64,000 bases of DNA, taken from positions 682,001 to 746,000 of the forward strand of contig NZ_AP028136.1 of the NCBI RefSeq assembly GCF_030297555.1. The letters are read 5' to 3'. The notes below the pieces were generated by a model. That model was not told where the DNA came from. It was given only the letters and a program-made list of their open reading frames with translations, and ran no database searches. The DNA comes from Polynucleobacter sp. HIN5 (GTDB taxonomy: Bacteria; Pseudomonadota; Gammaproteobacteria; Burkholderiales; Burkholderiaceae). Positions 63,204 to 64,000 of the stretch are shown piece after piece; within the stretch, counting starts at the first letter, position 1; every line of letters starts with the position of its first letter. A program made the position numbers and the translations under genes.

Positions 63204-64000
63204 TGAGTGCTGAACCTAAGCTCAGTAAAAAGTTAACTGACCACATTCAAGCAGGGCGTGCCCTGATTAGGGAGCAAGTTGCGTCATCAATTCATGCGGT
63301 GCGCGATTGGCAAAAGCAGGGCTATGCCCAGATTCGGGAGTTTGTTCATCAAAAAGCCCCCGCAGTTTTACAAAAGTACGATGCTAGTCCAGCTTGGGTC
63401 AAAACCGGGTTCTTTGTTCTGCCTTGGGTGGTGGTTGTTTTATTAACTCTGTATTACTTTGATGTATTTGATTCCAAGTCAACACCCCGCCTGGTCCAAG
63501 ACCCAAGCATTGTGTATGTGAACGATGATCTCGGTAAGTTAATCAAAAATGGCAAGGTTGAGTTAGCCCCCTTTGTTGAGGAGCTGCGAGTCTCTGGCCG
63601 CATTGATTTCAATGAGCGCTTCTTAGCACGGATTGGTGCCAATGTAACTGGACGTGTGTCTGACATCTTAGGTGTGCCCGGTCAAGAAGTTCAACAGGGT
63701 GAGATCTTGGCGAAGATTACCTCAACCGAGCTCACTCAATCACAACTTGCTTACTTAAAAGCACGCACTGCTAGCCAGTTGGCTGAGCAAGCCGCTAATC
63801 GCGCGCGGATCCTCTACAAAGAAGATGTGATCGCTCTGGCTGAGTTGCAACGCCGGGAAGCCGAGGCTATGAGTGCTAAGGCTGAGTTACGTGCAGCAAA
63901 CGATCAACTACGCGTGCAGGGTATGGATCAAAAAAGCATTGATCGACTCGCTAAGACCGGTGTGATTGAGTCTATTAACAATGTTGTGGCGACAATCCCT
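63203..64000 (+). CDS. RND efflux periplasmic adaptor, truncated by window end
   Basis: The first 266 residues are present and the frame is open at the window end. A 75-residue cytoplasmic extension precedes the transmembrane helix (FFVLPWVVVVLLTLYYF), unusually long for CzcB/CusB. The lipoyl part is ANVTGRVSDILGVPGQEVQQ, and a helical hairpin (RILYKEDVIALAELQRREAE) follows. The pump gene is expected just beyond the window. Confidence 0.85.
   Translation, partial: MSAEPKLSKKLTDHIQAGRALIREQVASSIHAVRDWQKQGYAQIREFVHQKAPAVLQKYDASPAWVKTGFFVLPWVVVVLLTLYYFDVFDSKSTPRLVQDPSIVYVNDDLGKLIKNGKVELAPFVEELRVSGRIDFNERFLARIGANVTGRVSDILGVPGQEVQQGEILAKITSTELTQSQLAYLKARTASQLAEQAANRARILYKEDVIALAELQRREAEAMSAKAELRAANDQLRVQGMDQKSIDRLAKTGVIESINNVVATIP

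Noticed and set aside
1..64000. Mobile elements, prophage, CRISPR arrays, toxin-antitoxin pairs, tRNA and rRNA genes
   Set aside because: Both strands were scanned by eye and no transposase, integrase, regular repeat-spacer array, toxin-antitoxin pair or structural RNA was found; weak or short cases could have been missed.

Overview
The window reads as a stretch of chromosome from a betaproteobacterium of the Burkholderiaceae, most likely Polynucleobacter or a close relative. The basis is moderate G+C, short spacers, many ATGA stop/start overlaps, and a gene set typical of that group (CbpA/CbpM, DarP, CcdA, hemP-hmuRSTUV, HU). No rRNA, tRNA, CRISPR array, IS element or prophage was seen.

Layout. 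0.3-8.8 kb: central carbon block fbp-tkt-fba-gap-ppc, in a Calvin-cycle-like order but without RuBisCO or phosphoribulokinase here; an SbtA-type bicarbonate transporter lies at 60.7-61.7 kb. 8.8-14.6 kb: a zinc-ribbon-tailed potassium channel, two class V aminotransferases (one serine-glyoxylate type), CbpA/CbpM and DarP. 14.6-18.5 kb: a ModE-like regulator divergent from an orphan tungstate-binding protein, an FMN-dependent alpha-hydroxy-acid dehydrogenase and a haloacid dehalogenase. 18.5-25.2 kb: a metal-binding HMA protein behind an FNR-like palindrome, SemiSWEET, an AsmA-like protein, selD, a MOSC protein, ChaN and several small proteins.

25.2-30.1 kb is anomalous. About eight consecutive genes (MEKHLA protein, photolyase-like protein, methyltransferase, TrxC, and a CusF/MerP copper or mercury cluster) are each broken by single-base indels, mostly in homopolymers. 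The rest of the window is clean. This looks like a local sequence-quality problem more than natural decay. 30.1-32.0 kb: MerT-like protein, thioredoxin and CcdA.

32.0-38.1 kb is the most interesting locus. Four tightly coupled genes (SRPBCC-like protein, ATP-grasp ligase, EgtB/SenA-type enzyme, EgtD) converge on a TIGR04348-type glycosyltransferase (SenB) and an MFS transporter. Together with selD at 20 kb this supplies every step of selenoneine synthesis (selenophosphate, selenosugar, hercynine, coupling). It also adds an ATP-grasp ligase that the known three-gene sen pathway does not need, suggesting a conjugated selenium or sulfur product.

38.2-45.3 kb: a complete Fur-controlled heme-uptake locus (hemP, tonB, hmuR, hmuS, hmuT, hmuU, hmuV) with two strong Fur boxes. 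45.4-51.8 kb: glyoxalase-fold and acetyltransferase proteins, a Kef/YbaL-type antiporter, a DUF3300 lipoprotein, a Rap1a/Tai-like protein, an EamA transporter and HU. 51.8-57.9 kb: a three-gene heavy-metal RND efflux system. 57.9-61.7 kb: an FAD/NAD(P)-binding protein, a lipoprotein, a Tat-exported metallo-beta-lactamase-fold protein and SbtA. 61.8-64.0 kb: the start of a second RND efflux operon, cut by the window edge.
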